56,295 bases of DNA from assembly GCA_001701165.1 (NCBI GenBank), contig DAAP01000014.1, positions 1 through 56,295 of the forward strand. Direction: 5' to 3'. Shown here in pieces: positions 43,948 to 52,630 of the stretch (positions are counted from its first letter, which is position 1; each line of letters opens with the position of its first letter). The notes under the pieces were generated by a model that saw nothing but the letters and a program-made list of their open reading frames with translations, was not told the DNA's origin and searched no databases. Source of the stretch: Bacteroidales bacterium H4 (GTDB lineage Bacteria; Bacteroidota; Bacteroidia; Bacteroidales; Muribaculaceae). Both the position numbers and the translations under genes were made by a program.

Positions 43948-44012
43948 AGAGTGTGAATGCGCGGCCGACAATCTCCTACGGCCACTGTGTATAGGGGGTG
44001 ATGTTTGGGTAT

Positions 44013-44107
44013 AAAAAAAGGTGTGGAGATTGAAGTTACATCTTATTCCCATATCCAAGGCCTTGACGGAAGCCCATTCCTGTAAATAAGACATCAATCA
44101 CCACACC
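44013..44107 (-). terminator. Terminator-like hairpin inside the leader of the BACON lipoprotein gene
   Basis: 44107-44094 pairs with 44033-44020 (13 of 14 nt) and 44091-44085 with 44047-44041 (7 of 7). On the minus strand the stem is followed at once by seven U (44019-44013). The start codon is 66 nt further on, so read-through is required to express the gene from the upstream promoter. Confidence 0.65.
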
Positions 44108-44174
44108 TATGCGTATAACGGGTGCGTGTCTGTATGCACACACGTGTATATGCAAAAATGCGGATGCCATTGTC

Positions 44175-44220
44175 TCTTATCTTTCAGGAATATATCTTAA
44201 ACCGTCAAGTTTGGATATGG
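44175..44220 (-). promoter_or_regulatory. Upstream strand complementary to the terminator loop (candidate antiterminator)
   Basis: 44220-44211, 44208-44202, 44191-44185 and 44180-44175 are exactly complementary, in order, to 44049-44058, 44063-44069, 44076-44082 and 44086-44091: 30 perfect pairs in four blocks. The partner lies between the two arms of the leader hairpin, so the two structures cannot form together except as a knot. Confidence 0.6.
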
Positions 44221-44313
44221 AAGATAATAGATAACTACATCTTTTTTGTATTGTATATTTTTTTTACAATCGCATAGCGACTGACGGACCGGTTCTCTTA
44301 CCCATGTCCGTTG

Positions 44314-44345
44314 CAAAGGTATATAAAAAAGTTTAACAAAACAAA
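44314..44345 (-). promoter_or_regulatory. Promoter of the BACON lipoprotein gene with a 360-nt leader
   Basis: TACCTTTG (44321-44314) with TTTG (44345-44342) exactly 20 nt upstream on the minus strand. Start near 44310. The leader 44310-43948 holds the attenuator-like elements; from 44346 to the tricorn terminator at 44483 nothing is seen except an eight-G run at 44366-44373. Confidence 0.65.
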
Positions 44346-44482
44346 ATTTTCACACGAAAAATTCTGGGGGGGGTAATTGACTGATTGTTAGCGTGATACG
44401 CTTTTGGGCGCAGGCCGGGTGTGTATCCGGCCGGATGATACGGTATGGTCAACGATTATTACACCCCCGGGACGGCATAAAC

Positions 44483-44525
44483 AAAAGACGGCAGCCGAGC
44501 CGATGGGCGCGACTGCCGTCTTTTT
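44483..44525 (-). terminator. Terminator of the tricorn-like protease gene
   Basis: AAAAGACGGCAG (44483-44494) pairs with CTGCCGTCTTTT (44513-44524). The stem has A/U-rich flanks on both sides and can work in both directions; it starts 17 nt after the protease stop. Confidence 0.8.
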
Positions 44526-44541
44526 GATGAGAAGATCAGGA

Positions 44542-47500
44542 TTACTTGTTCAGCTGCTTGAGCAGTTCGGCTACAGCAGCCTCAATCTGGCGGTCACGAC
44601 CCGTGACTACGTCCTCCGGAGAGTTGTAAACCTCGATGTCCGGGTCGAGTTGCCGGTTCTCAAGTGCATGACCATTGCGGTCCAGCGAGGTCACCTGCGG
44701 GATGCCGAAGACGAGTGAGGGGTCGATCTGCGTTTCCCACCATACAGCCGTCATCGTGCCCGGTACGGGAGCGCCGACAATCTTGCCTATGCCAAGGGTC
44801 TTGTATACGTATGGTGTGCCGTGCGCGTCACTGTAATTGTACTCGTTGGTCAGCATTACCGAGGGCTTGGTCCATTGCGAGAACGGGTCGCTGCCGATAT
44901 AGCGGCCGCGAGGCGCGTAGCGCACATATTCCTTGCCCGAGAGTAGCAGTGCCACATCGTTGTGCAACCATCCGCCGCCGTTGTAGCGTGTATCCACGAT
45001 GACCGCCTCGCGATTGCGGTAGCGACCCAACAGCTCGCTGTATACTTCGCGGAAGCTGGGCGAGTCCATACCTTGGATGTGAACGTATCCTATGCGGCCG
45101 CCCGAGAGGCTGTCCACAAGTTGTTGGTTGCGCTCCACCCAGCGGTGGTAAAGCATTCCGGATTGTGCTCCGGCGCTGATGGCGCGGACGGTGACTGTGC
45201 GGTTCTTGCCGTCGACAGAGCGCACGGTCAGGCGCACCTTCTTATTCACCTTGCCTTGCAGCAGCAGGTTGTAGTCTGCATCTGCGCCAATCTCGTTGCC
45301 GTTGATGGCTGTGATGACATCGCCCGGCTTTACATTGGCTTTGGCTGAAGCCAGAGGCGAGCGCGGCAGCACTTCGGCCACCTTCAGGCCCTCGCTACGG
45401 TAGTCCTCGTCATAGAATGCGCCAAGTACAGCCGTAGGCAGTGCCTTGGACGGCTCGAAATAGCGGCCTCCGGTGTGGCTGGCGTTGAGCTCGCCGAGAA
45501 TTTCGCTGAGCATATCGGCGTAGTCGTAATTGTTGTTGATATGTGGTAGGAAGCGACGATAATCATTGCCGTAAGCATCCCAGTCTACGCCGTGTAGATT
45601 GACATCGTAGAACTTGTCGCGCACTTGCGAAAGCATATGATCGAAGATGTATTCGCGTTCCGCTGCCGGGTCACGGTCGTACTCTGCCTCGAAGGACACG
45701 GTCTCCTCTTTGCCGTCTTTCAGCGACACTTTCTTGATGCCGCTTCCCGACAATACAAAGAGGTTGTCGCCTTTGGCGTCATACTCAAAGCCGCCCGATA
45801 CGCCCTTGGCCAGCAGGCGTGTCTCATCCTTGCGCAGGTCGCGCACATAGAGGTTGCCGCCGCCCTCGGTGGCCAAAGCCACGTAGTACAGCTTGTCGCC
45901 CTTGTCCGAGAGGTAGCTGTCGCCCATAGACGATGAGCGCTCGGTCAGACGCTTGGTGCGATATCGGCGGTTGGCAAAATCAAATACGTGCGGTTTGACA
46001 GGCTCGTCTTTCTTATCGGCCTTGTCTTTCTTTGACTTTTTGTCTTTCTTATCCTTCTTTTCAGACTTCTCGGATTTGTCCGCCTTGTCATCCTTGTCTT
46101 CCTTCTCGGCATCTTCGACTAATGCGGCCTCCTCCTCGGTGCGGTTGATTTCCTCCCAAGCGCTCTCGTCCAGGGCCATGAATACCACATCACTTTGATT
46201 GCCCCAGCTGCCGTGGCTCTTCATGCCATATCGGCCGGTAGTATATATCAGTGCGCGGCCGCCCATGGCCCAGCGTGGGTTGCCATCGCTGTATCCGCTT
46301 TCGGTGAGGTCAATGACCTCCGAGCCGTCGGCACGTACAGCCGCGATGTCGGTGTTGTTCCATCCGCCTATGCCGATGTAATCGATGAGTAGCCATTGGC
46401 TGTCCGGATTCCAGACAAACGAAATATCGCCGTCCGAATAGCTGTAATTATACTTGCCGTCCAAGGCTGTAACGACCTTCTTCGTGGCTACATCGAGTAC
46501 GCGCAGTGTCACGCGGTCTTCCAGGAACGCCACTTTTTTGCCGTCAGGGCTGAATACCGGTTGCTGAGCCGTGTTGCCTCCGGCGTACAACAATTTTTCT
46601 TCGATAGCGGTGGCGTAGGTAAAGTGCTTCTCCTTGCTGTCCTTGATGGTAGCGGTATACAGCGCCCATTTGCCATCGCGTTCCGAGTCATATACGATGG
46701 TGCGTCCGTCCTTGCTGAAGCTCAGACAGCGCTCCTGTCCCGGAGTGTCGGTGATGCGGCGCGTAGTGGCGTACTTCACCGAGGTCACGTATATGTCGCC
46801 GCGCATCACGAAGGCTACTTCCGAGCCGTCGGGGCTGACAGCGAGGTTGGTGGCGCCGTTGCTGCGTATCGATTTGTTCGGAGCACCGGCGTAATCGTCA
46901 GCAGCGATGGATATTTCCATCTTGGTCGGTGTCGGGGCACCGACGGCCATGGTATATATCTCGCCGTTCCAGCTGAAAGCCAATGTGCCATCGGTCGCGC
47001 GGCTGAGGCTGCGTACCGGATGGCGTGTGAAGGCTGTAACCTGTACCGGATCGCCGCCGTTGATGCTTCCGCGCCAGATGTTAAGCGTTCCGTCCGTTCC
47101 GCGTTCCGACAGGTATACGTAATTGTCCTTGCCATCCCATACGGGATTGTGGTCGTTGCCGTTGAAGGTGGTCAGGCGTGTGTACCGCCCATGGTCATCA
47201 AGCCATATATCGGCAGTGCCGGACGAGCGTTCGTGCTTGCGCAGCACGTCCTCATAGCTCTTCTTGTCCTGGTAGAGCATACGCCCCGAGGCGTCCACAT
47301 CGACAGCGCCTACAGGGAACGGTAGCACCATATGTGGGCGAGCGCCGGCACGCAGAGGCACGCTGTACAGCTGTGCGCCTGTATACGAGCGTATTGTAGT
47401 GGATGGCATAATGCCGGCCGAAAACAGCACGGTGCTGTCGTTGAGAAAGCCTTTAGGTGTTTCCGAGCCTCCGGCGGTGGTGAGACGTACAGCACGTCCG

Positions 47501-47802
47501 CCCTGTGGCGAAATTGCGTAAACGTCCATACCGGTGCCGTCGCGGTCACTGGCAAAGGCTATGGTTTTGCTGTCCGGACTCCATACAGGATAAGAGTCGT
47601 ATGCCGGGTTGGAGGTGACGGCGCGAGCCTCACCTCCGGTGGCCGGAACGGTATAGATGTTGCCTTTGTAACTGAACGCTACGGTCTTGCCGTCCGGAGA
47701 TATAGCCGGATGGTTGAGCCATAGCGGTGCCGAGTCACCGCCTGTGGTGGCATAGCCTTGCAAAGAGCATAAGGCTATGGCTGTGATAACGATTTTGTTC
47801 AT
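44542..47802 (-). CDS. Tricorn-like exported S41 protease
   Basis: A 1086-aa protein. The start at 47802 (MNKIVITAIALCSLQGYA) gives a signal peptide; the longer frame to 47997 crosses the promoter region. Order: two WD40-like beta-propellers of the TolB/Tricorn type (repeats such as HPAISPDGKTVAFSYKGNIY, FSPDGKKVAFLEDR), a Lys/Asp/Glu-rich linker at about 562-604, a helical C1 part, a PDZ domain (DVITAINGNEIG) and an S41 peptidase domain with GGRIGYVHIQGMD and VIVDTRYNGGGW, and a catalytic-region TNEYNYSDAHG (Ser-Asp as in tricorn). It probably degrades peptides in the periplasm. Family members are common in Bacteroidota. Confidence 0.9.
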   Translation of the reverse strand: MNKIVITAIALCSLQGYATTGGDSAPLWLNHPAISPDGKTVAFSYKGNIYTVPATGGEARAVTSNPAYDSYPVWSPDSKTIAFASDRDGTGMDVYAISPQGGRAVRLTTAGGSETPKGFLNDSTVLFSAGIMPSTTIRSYTGAQLYSVPLRAGARPHMVLPFPVGAVDVDASGRMLYQDKKSYEDVLRKHERSSGTADIWLDDHGRYTRLTTFNGNDHNPVWDGKDNYVYLSERGTDGTLNIWRGSINGGDPVQVTAFTRHPVRSLSRATDGTLAFSWNGEIYTMAVGAPTPTKMEISIAADDYAGAPNKSIRSNGATNLAVSPDGSEVAFVMRGDIYVTSVKYATTRRITDTPGQERCLSFSKDGRTIVYDSERDGKWALYTATIKDSKEKHFTYATAIEEKLLYAGGNTAQQPVFSPDGKKVAFLEDRVTLRVLDVATKKVVTALDGKYNYSYSDGDISFVWNPDSQWLLIDYIGIGGWNNTDIAAVRADGSEVIDLTESGYSDGNPRWAMGGRALIYTTGRYGMKSHGSWGNQSDVVFMALDESAWEEINRTEEEAALVEDAEKEDKDDKADKSEKSEKKDKKDKKSKKDKADKKDEPVKPHVFDFANRRYRTKRLTERSSSMGDSYLSDKGDKLYYVALATEGGGNLYVRDLRKDETRLLAKGVSGGFEYDAKGDNLFVLSGSGIKKVSLKDGKEETVSFEAEYDRDPAAEREYIFDHMLSQVRDKFYDVNLHGVDWDAYGNDYRRFLPHINNNYDYADMLSEILGELNASHTGGRYFEPSKALPTAVLGAFYDEDYRSEGLKVAEVLPRSPLASAKANVKPGDVITAINGNEIGADADYNLLLQGKVNKKVRLTVRSVDGKNRTVTVRAISAGAQSGMLYHRWVERNQQLVDSLSGGRIGYVHIQGMDSPSFREVYSELLGRYRNREAVIVDTRYNGGGWLHNDVALLLSGKEYVRYAPRGRYIGSDPFSQWTKPSVMLTNEYNYSDAHGTPYVYKTLGIGKIVGAPVPGTMTAVWWETQIDPSLVFGIPQVTSLDRNGHALENRQLDPDIEVYNSPEDVVTGRDRQIEAAVAELLKQLNK

Positions 47803-47846
47803 AGTATATATTTTAGAAACTTGTATATAAGACGTTTGTCGTTGGC

Positions 47847-47854
47847 CAAATATA
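47847..47854 (-). promoter_or_regulatory. Weak -7 box for the tricorn-like gene
   Basis: TATATTTG on the minus strand fits TAnnTTTG and would give a leader of about 40 nt. No clear -33 element. Between here and comF there is only an inverted repeat ATGCAA-N10-TTGCAT (47970-47991), a possible operator. Confidence 0.35.
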
Positions 47855-48106
47855 ACACACGGGTCGTTGTTTTTGACGTTAAATAATGCAAAAGGCAATG
47901 GTCGCACCATATATTGGACCGAAAAACACAAAAGACACGGCACCGCAGACAAGGTTAGGACAAGCCGACATGCAATGTTGCAGTGTTGCATAGTCATGTA
48001 TGTAAGCTACGGCATTTTGTCTCGGCATGTTTTGTGTCGATATTGGATGTTAATCGCAAAATTAATCAAAAAAACGGACTATGGCTGTGGTACGGGCGAA
48101 AATGTG

Positions 48107-48114
48107 TATCTTTG
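48107..48114 (+). promoter_or_regulatory. -7 box abutting the comF start
   Basis: TATCTTTG ends 4 nt before the ATG at 48119. If used, the mRNA would begin at or next to the start codon, so it would be leaderless, or translation would begin at the in-frame ATG at 48134. Confidence 0.5.
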
Positions 48115-48118
48115 TGTC

Positions 48119-48859
48119 ATGGCTCATAAGGTAATGCGTACGATGATGACACCCTTGACCGTTTTAGGTAAGGGCATCTTGGGTTTTGTAGTGCCCGATA
48201 CATGCTATGTGTGCGGTCGTCCGCTTAGGGGAGACGAAAGGGCTATATGTGCCCACTGTCTTATCGATCTGCCGCGCACGATGTTGCATTATGTGAAAGA
48301 TGATGCTGTGCTCAACGGCTTGGCTACACAAGTACCTGTGGGACGTAGTGCCGCATGGATACACTATGAAAAAGGTACGAAGGTCGCCCGTTTGATTTTG
48401 ACAATGAAATTTGGCAATAGACCCATGCTCGGAACGGAAATGGGACGAAAATTTGCGCGCGAACTTATGCCTACGGGTTTTTTCGGCGGTATGGATGTGA
48501 TTATGCCCATACCATTGCATTGGAGCAGGCTGGTGAAACGCGGATACAATCAAACGGAATTCATAGCGCGCGGCATAAGCTCGGTCACCGGGTTGCCTAT
48601 AGATGCAGGATTGCGTGCGGTACGCCGCCATCCGGCGCAGGCACGCAAGAATGTCGAACAACGCAAGGCCAACCTTGCCGGGACAATGGAATACAAAGGA
48701 GGCGAAGGTGCATTGTCAGGCCGACATGTCTTACTTATAGATGATATCGTCACCACCGGAGCAACCATGCGAGAGGCTGTACGTGCCTTGACGCAAGATA
48801 GCGGGGTGGGGCGCGTGAGCATTTTGTCGTTGGGCCGTGCACATTCCGTTAACGATTGA
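48119..48859 (+). CDS. ComF-family phosphoribosyltransferase-like protein
   Basis: A 246-aa protein. The frame is open from 47867, but the promoter-like TATCTTTG sits just before the ATG at 48119. An N-terminal double zinc-ribbon is seen (CYVCGRPLRGDERAICAHC, Cys-x2-Cys...Cys-x2-Cys). A phosphoribosyltransferase fold follows with IMPIPLHWSRLVKRGYNQTEFIA and the PRPP loop VLLIDDIVTTGATMREA. In naturally competent bacteria ComF helps handle incoming DNA; in other bacteria its role is unclear. It is divergent from the tricorn-like gene. Confidence 0.9.
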   Translation: MAHKVMRTMMTPLTVLGKGILGFVVPDTCYVCGRPLRGDERAICAHCLIDLPRTMLHYVKDDAVLNGLATQVPVGRSAAWIHYEKGTKVARLILTMKFGNRPMLGTEMGRKFARELMPTGFFGGMDVIMPIPLHWSRLVKRGYNQTEFIARGISSVTGLPIDAGLRAVRRHPAQARKNVEQRKANLAGTMEYKGGEGALSGRHVLLIDDIVTTGATMREAVRALTQDSGVGRVSILSLGRAHSVND

Positions 48860-48897
48860 CATCCGATATTGTATAGACAACCGAATTTACTTTTTTT

Positions 48898-49908
48898 ATG
48901 AAAAAGAGAGTATATAACGTATTGTTAGTGTGTCTTTTGGCTATAATAAGTGTATTTGCGCAACCTTACGGACAGGAAGTGCGCGTCACCAATCACTCGG
49001 CGAACATTGTACTTGCCGGGACGCTGACTACACCTCCTTCGCCCAAGGCCGTATGTGTCCTTGTTACCGGAAGTGGAGCTCAAGATAGGGATGAAACGCT
49101 TTTGGGCCATAAACCATTTAAAGTTTTGGCAGACAGTCTTGCCGGCCGTGGATATGCGGTGCTACGCATGGATGATCGTGGTACCGGCGCCAGTGAAGGT
49201 GACTTTGCCGAGTCCACGGTGGATGATTTTGTGACAGATATTGCTTCCGGAGTTGGGTATGTCGACTCGCTTTTCAGCACAATTCCGAAATGTGTTATCG
49301 GTCATTCGGAAGGTGGAGGTATTGCCATACGGCTTGGGGCATCAGACGAACGTGTGGATATGATTGTTACGTTGGCTGCACCTGCATGGCGCGGCGATTC
49401 GATAATAATGTCGCAATGTCGTGAGATGGCCGTACGTATGCTCGGGCATTGGGATGGTGAAGCGCTGCAACGCCAATTGCTTGATATAGCCATGAGTGAT
49501 GCGTCCGAGCCGAGCGTTAGAATGTCCTTGCAATATGTTATAATGACATTACCTGAAGCATCCGTTCCGCAGGTACGCAAACGGCTGTTTGCCTCTGTGG
49601 ATCAAATGTCTACGCCATACTATCGGCGGATGCTCCGCTACGACCCGATGCCTGATATAGAGAAAGTCAAATGCCCATGGCTTGCGCTCAACGGTGACCG
49701 CGATGTGCAGGTGTTGTGTGCCAATCTCGATACCATAGCAGCATATGCACCCCAAGCCGATACGATGACCATGGCCGGCCATAATCATCTGTTTCAGCAT
49801 AGTTTATCCGGGATGCCGGACGAGTATGCGTCATTGCCTGAAGACATATCCATCGAGACTTTGAATGCGATAATAGCTTGGCTTGATGCCCATATTATGG
49901 GATTATAG
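48898..49908 (+). CDS. Exported alpha/beta hydrolase
   Basis: A 336-aa protein with signal peptide VLLVCLLAIISVFA. The opening VLVTGSGAQDRDETLLGHKPF is typical of a Bacteroidota serine-hydrolase family (S9/DLH-like). The nucleophile elbow is GHSEGG (Ser137); Asp is in LNGDRDVQV and His in MAGHNHLFQ, completing the triad. Substrate unknown: esterase or peptidase activity is possible. It follows comF by 38 nt on the same strand. Confidence 0.88.
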   Translation: MKKRVYNVLLVCLLAIISVFAQPYGQEVRVTNHSANIVLAGTLTTPPSPKAVCVLVTGSGAQDRDETLLGHKPFKVLADSLAGRGYAVLRMDDRGTGASEGDFAESTVDDFVTDIASGVGYVDSLFSTIPKCVIGHSEGGGIAIRLGASDERVDMIVTLAAPAWRGDSIIMSQCREMAVRMLGHWDGEALQRQLLDIAMSDASEPSVRMSLQYVIMTLPEASVPQVRKRLFASVDQMSTPYYRRMLRYDPMPDIEKVKCPWLALNGDRDVQVLCANLDTIAAYAPQADTMTMAGHNHLFQHSLSGMPDEYASLPEDISIETLNAIIAWLDAHIMGL

Positions 49909-49956
49909 GCGTATCCAATTACGGCAGAATATCCCAACCAGAAATAATACGCAAAA

Positions 49957-49983
49957 CGAGGCGAGTTTTCAAGACTCGCCTCG
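49957..49983. terminator. Bidirectional terminator between the hydrolase and EF-G2 genes
   Basis: CGAGGCGAGT (49957-49966) and ACTCGCCTCG (49974-49983) form a perfect 10-bp stem with 7-nt loop. It is followed by GCTTTCTT on the plus strand and by TTTTGC on the minus strand, so it can end both converging transcripts. Confidence 0.8.
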
Positions 49984-50032
49984 CTTTCTTATGAGTAACT
50001 AATTGATGGCAACTCTTTCGAGTTCCGGAATA

Positions 50033-52189
50033 TTATTCCTCTTGGTTCTTTTCGGCGTATTCTTTGAGCAGTTTCTCCTGAACGTCTGCCGGGACGAGTT
50101 CGTAGGAGGCAAACTTCATGGTGAACGACGAGCGTCCGCCGGTGATGGAGCTGAGTTCGGTGGAGTAGTTGGCCATTTCCTTGAGAGGCACCTTAGCCTG
50201 GATTTTCTCCAAACCATTTTCGCTGGACATGCCCATGATGATGGCGCGGTGTCCTTGCAGGCCGCTCATGACATCGCCCATGACATCACCCGGAACGAGG
50301 ACTTCGACATCGTAAACCGGTTCGAGAACTTTTGGATTGGCGTTGCGGAATGCTTGCGAGAAAGCGTTACGTCCGGCCAGACGGAACGAGATTTCGTTAG
50401 AGTCCACCGGGTGCATTTTGCCGTCATATATGCATACACGCACATCGCGAGCGTATGAGCCGGTCAGAGGACCTTGCTCCATGCGGTCCATAAGACCTTT
50501 GACTATGGCCGGGATGAAGCGCGCATCGATAGCGCCGCCGACGATGCAGTTGCACACAACGAGTTTACCGCCCCATTGCAGCGGAATCTCCTGAGTGTCG
50601 CGAACATTCATCTTGAATTCCTGATTGCCGAAGCGATAGGTGTCCGGAGCAGGCATACCTTCGGCATAGGGCTCGATGATGATATGCACCTCGCCAAACT
50701 GACCGGCGCCGCCGGATTGTTTTTTGTGGCGGTAGTCAGCGCGTGCGGCCTTGGTGATGGTCTCGCGATAGGGAATCTTGGGTTCCTCGAAGATGATGGG
50801 CATTTTGTCGTTGTTCTCAACGCGCCATTTGAGCGTGCGTAGGTGGAATTCGCCTTGACCGGAGAGTATTGTTTGTTTCAGCTCTTTGGATTGCTCGACA
50901 ACCCATGTCGGATCCTCCTCGTGCATACGAGTGAGGATGGCGCTTAGTTTTTCGCTGTCGCTCTCGGTGACTGGGCGTACTGCGCGCTGATACTTCGGCG
51001 CGGGATATTTGATGAAATCGAACTCGTAATCGCAACCCTTTTCGTTGAGGGTATTGCCTGTGCGTACGTCTTTGAGCTTCACGGTGGCGCCTATGTCACC
51101 TGCCTTGAGTTCGTCTACGGCGGTCTTGATTTGACCGCATACGCAGTATATCTGAGCCAGACGTTCCTTGGTGCCGCGAGTGACGTTGTCGAGATCAGCT
51201 CCGGCTTTCAGTGTTCCGGACATAACTTTGAAGTACGACACTTCACCTATGTGCGGTTCGACGGTAGTCTTGAACATGAATACGCTCAGCGGGCCGTTGC
51301 TGTCCGGCTTGACTTCTTCGCCTGCTGTATTGAGCGGAGCGGGCATATCCTCTACGAAAGGCACAACGTTGCCCAGGAATTCCATCATGCGGCGTACACC
51401 CATGTCTTTGGCGGCGCTGACGCAGAATACCGGGAACATGGAGCGTGTAATCAAACCCTTGCGGATACCTTCACGCAATTCGTCTTCGCTGAGGCATTCG
51501 GTCTCAAAGAATTTTTCCATAAGAGCTTCGTCGTTTTCGGCGGCAGCCTCCACGAGAGCATGATGCAATTCCTTGGCCTTGTCCATTTCTTCGGCGGGTA
51601 TTTCTTCGATGGTTGGAACGCCGCCATCGGGGCCCCACGAATACTTTTTCATCAGCAGGACGTCAATCATGGCGTTGAAGCCCGGGCCGCATTGCAGCGG
51701 GTACTGAATGGCGACAATCTTCGGGCCGAAGACTTCGCGCATCTGCTCCATGACGTTGTCGTAGTCGGCTTTTTCTCCGTCAAGTTGGTTGAGTGCGAAG
51801 ATTACGGGTTTGTTTACACCGGCAGTGGTGCGGAAGATGTTTTGTGTGCCTACTTCTACGCCGTATTGGGCGTTGACAACGATAAGGCCTGTGTCTGTGA
51901 CGTTGAGTGCCGTTACGGCATTGCCTACGAAGTCGTCAGCTCCCGGGCAGTCGATGACGTTGAGCTTCTTGCCAAGGAACTCGGCATATATCACGGTGGA
52001 GAACACGGAGGACCCGTATTCTTTCTCTACCGGGAAGTAGTCGCATACGGTGTTCTTTGTTTCGACTGTGCCGCGGCGTTTTATCACTCCACACTCGAAG
52101 AGCATAGCTTCTGCGAGTGTGGTTTTCCCGGATCCCTTGCTGCCCAGCAAGGAGATGTTTTTAATTTCGTTGGTTTGATATACCTTCAT
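50033..52189 (-). CDS. Elongation factor G paralog (EF-G2 type, degenerate GTPase site)
   Basis: A 718-aa protein with the five EF-G domains; the later domains are well kept (EFHLRTLKWRVENNDKMPIIF, GGAGQFGEVHIIIEPYAEG, YDVEVLVPGDVMGDVMSGLQGHRA). The P-loop is present (GSKGSGKTT, 16-24) but the other GTPase motifs are altered: switch I has PVEKEYGSSVF where EF-G has RERGITI; G3 reads DCPGADDF (80-87) with Ala84 in place of the catalytic His; and G4 is NQLD (134-137) not NKMD. This agrees with the EF-G2 of Bacteroides, a paralog reported to support translocation without GTP hydrolysis and to matter for gut colonisation. The assignment is by similarity of features. Confidence 0.88.
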   Translation of the reverse strand: MKVYQTNEIKNISLLGSKGSGKTTLAEAMLFECGVIKRRGTVETKNTVCDYFPVEKEYGSSVFSTVIYAEFLGKKLNVIDCPGADDFVGNAVTALNVTDTGLIVVNAQYGVEVGTQNIFRTTAGVNKPVIFALNQLDGEKADYDNVMEQMREVFGPKIVAIQYPLQCGPGFNAMIDVLLMKKYSWGPDGGVPTIEEIPAEEMDKAKELHHALVEAAAENDEALMEKFFETECLSEDELREGIRKGLITRSMFPVFCVSAAKDMGVRRMMEFLGNVVPFVEDMPAPLNTAGEEVKPDSNGPLSVFMFKTTVEPHIGEVSYFKVMSGTLKAGADLDNVTRGTKERLAQIYCVCGQIKTAVDELKAGDIGATVKLKDVRTGNTLNEKGCDYEFDFIKYPAPKYQRAVRPVTESDSEKLSAILTRMHEEDPTWVVEQSKELKQTILSGQGEFHLRTLKWRVENNDKMPIIFEEPKIPYRETITKAARADYRHKKQSGGAGQFGEVHIIIEPYAEGMPAPDTYRFGNQEFKMNVRDTQEIPLQWGGKLVVCNCIVGGAIDARFIPAIVKGLMDRMEQGPLTGSYARDVRVCIYDGKMHPVDSNEISFRLAGRNAFSQAFRNANPKVLEPVYDVEVLVPGDVMGDVMSGLQGHRAIIMGMSSENGLEKIQAKVPLKEMANYSTELSSITGGRSSFTMKFASYELVPADVQEKLLKEYAEKNQEE

Positions 52190-52498
52190 GTTATTAGGTG
52201 GTTTTTAGATAATACAATGTTATTGGTAAAAAAACTGGGCGCAATTTACGCACTTTTCTTTGATTTGAATGTACGCTTCGGTATGTTACGCAACATGTTT
52301 TTAACTTTTTGAAACACTTTGCCGAGTGTACACATCTTTTAATTATGGCTAATATGTTTGAAGTAGTGATAGCTGTCGGAAGAACGCTTACGATGTCGGA
52401 CGTTGTTGAATTCAGTTGGTGACGGCATCGCAAAATATAACGAGCGCGCCATGCGTAGTGAAGATGTGCAAAAAAAGCATAAAAACAAAGGGCAAGTG
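52190..52498. other. Gene-free divergent region between EF-G2 and the Tyr/Trp-rich gene
   Basis: No reading frame of note. It is AT-rich. A symmetric ATGTT-N4-AACAT at 52283-52296, about 95 nt before the EF-G2 start, could bind a dimeric regulator. I found no good TAnnTTTG box for EF-G2; a weak TAAATTGC lies in its leader. A plus-strand promoter begins at 52499. Confidence 0.4.
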
Positions 52499-52528
52499 TT
52501 TGTGACTGAAAAAATATGCTTACCTTTG
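52499..52528 (+). promoter_or_regulatory. Promoter of the Tyr/Trp-rich protein gene
   Basis: TTTG (52499-52502), 18-nt spacer, TACCTTTG (52521-52528) on the plus strand. Start near 52533, leader about 98 nt. Confidence 0.6.
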
Positions 52529-52630
52529 ATTAAACGTTAGAAAGCATTTGTTGTCTAAGCATTAAGACGACGAAGAAAAGACGTCTACAATACAGTTTAA
52601 CAATATATCAACAATCAAAAACGAGCAAGC

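Noticed and set aside
44020..44220. Invertible promoter (DNA inversion) between inverted repeats
   Set aside because: The arms are interrupted by bulges of unequal length and the promoter lies outside them at 44314-44345; no recombinase is nearby. RNA pairing explains the pattern better.
46396..47325. 309-codon plus-strand frame antisense to the tricorn-like gene
   Set aside because: Shadow of the propeller repeats; no promoter or domain of its own.
47970..47991. ATGCAA-N10-TTGCAT as a regulator site
   Set aside because: Symmetric but short, and not positioned relative to a good promoter; kept only as a remark under the tricorn promoter entry.
50474..52312. Long plus-strand frames antisense to EF-G2
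   Set aside because: Up to 393 codons, but they are mirror images of a well-conserved gene and show no own motifs.
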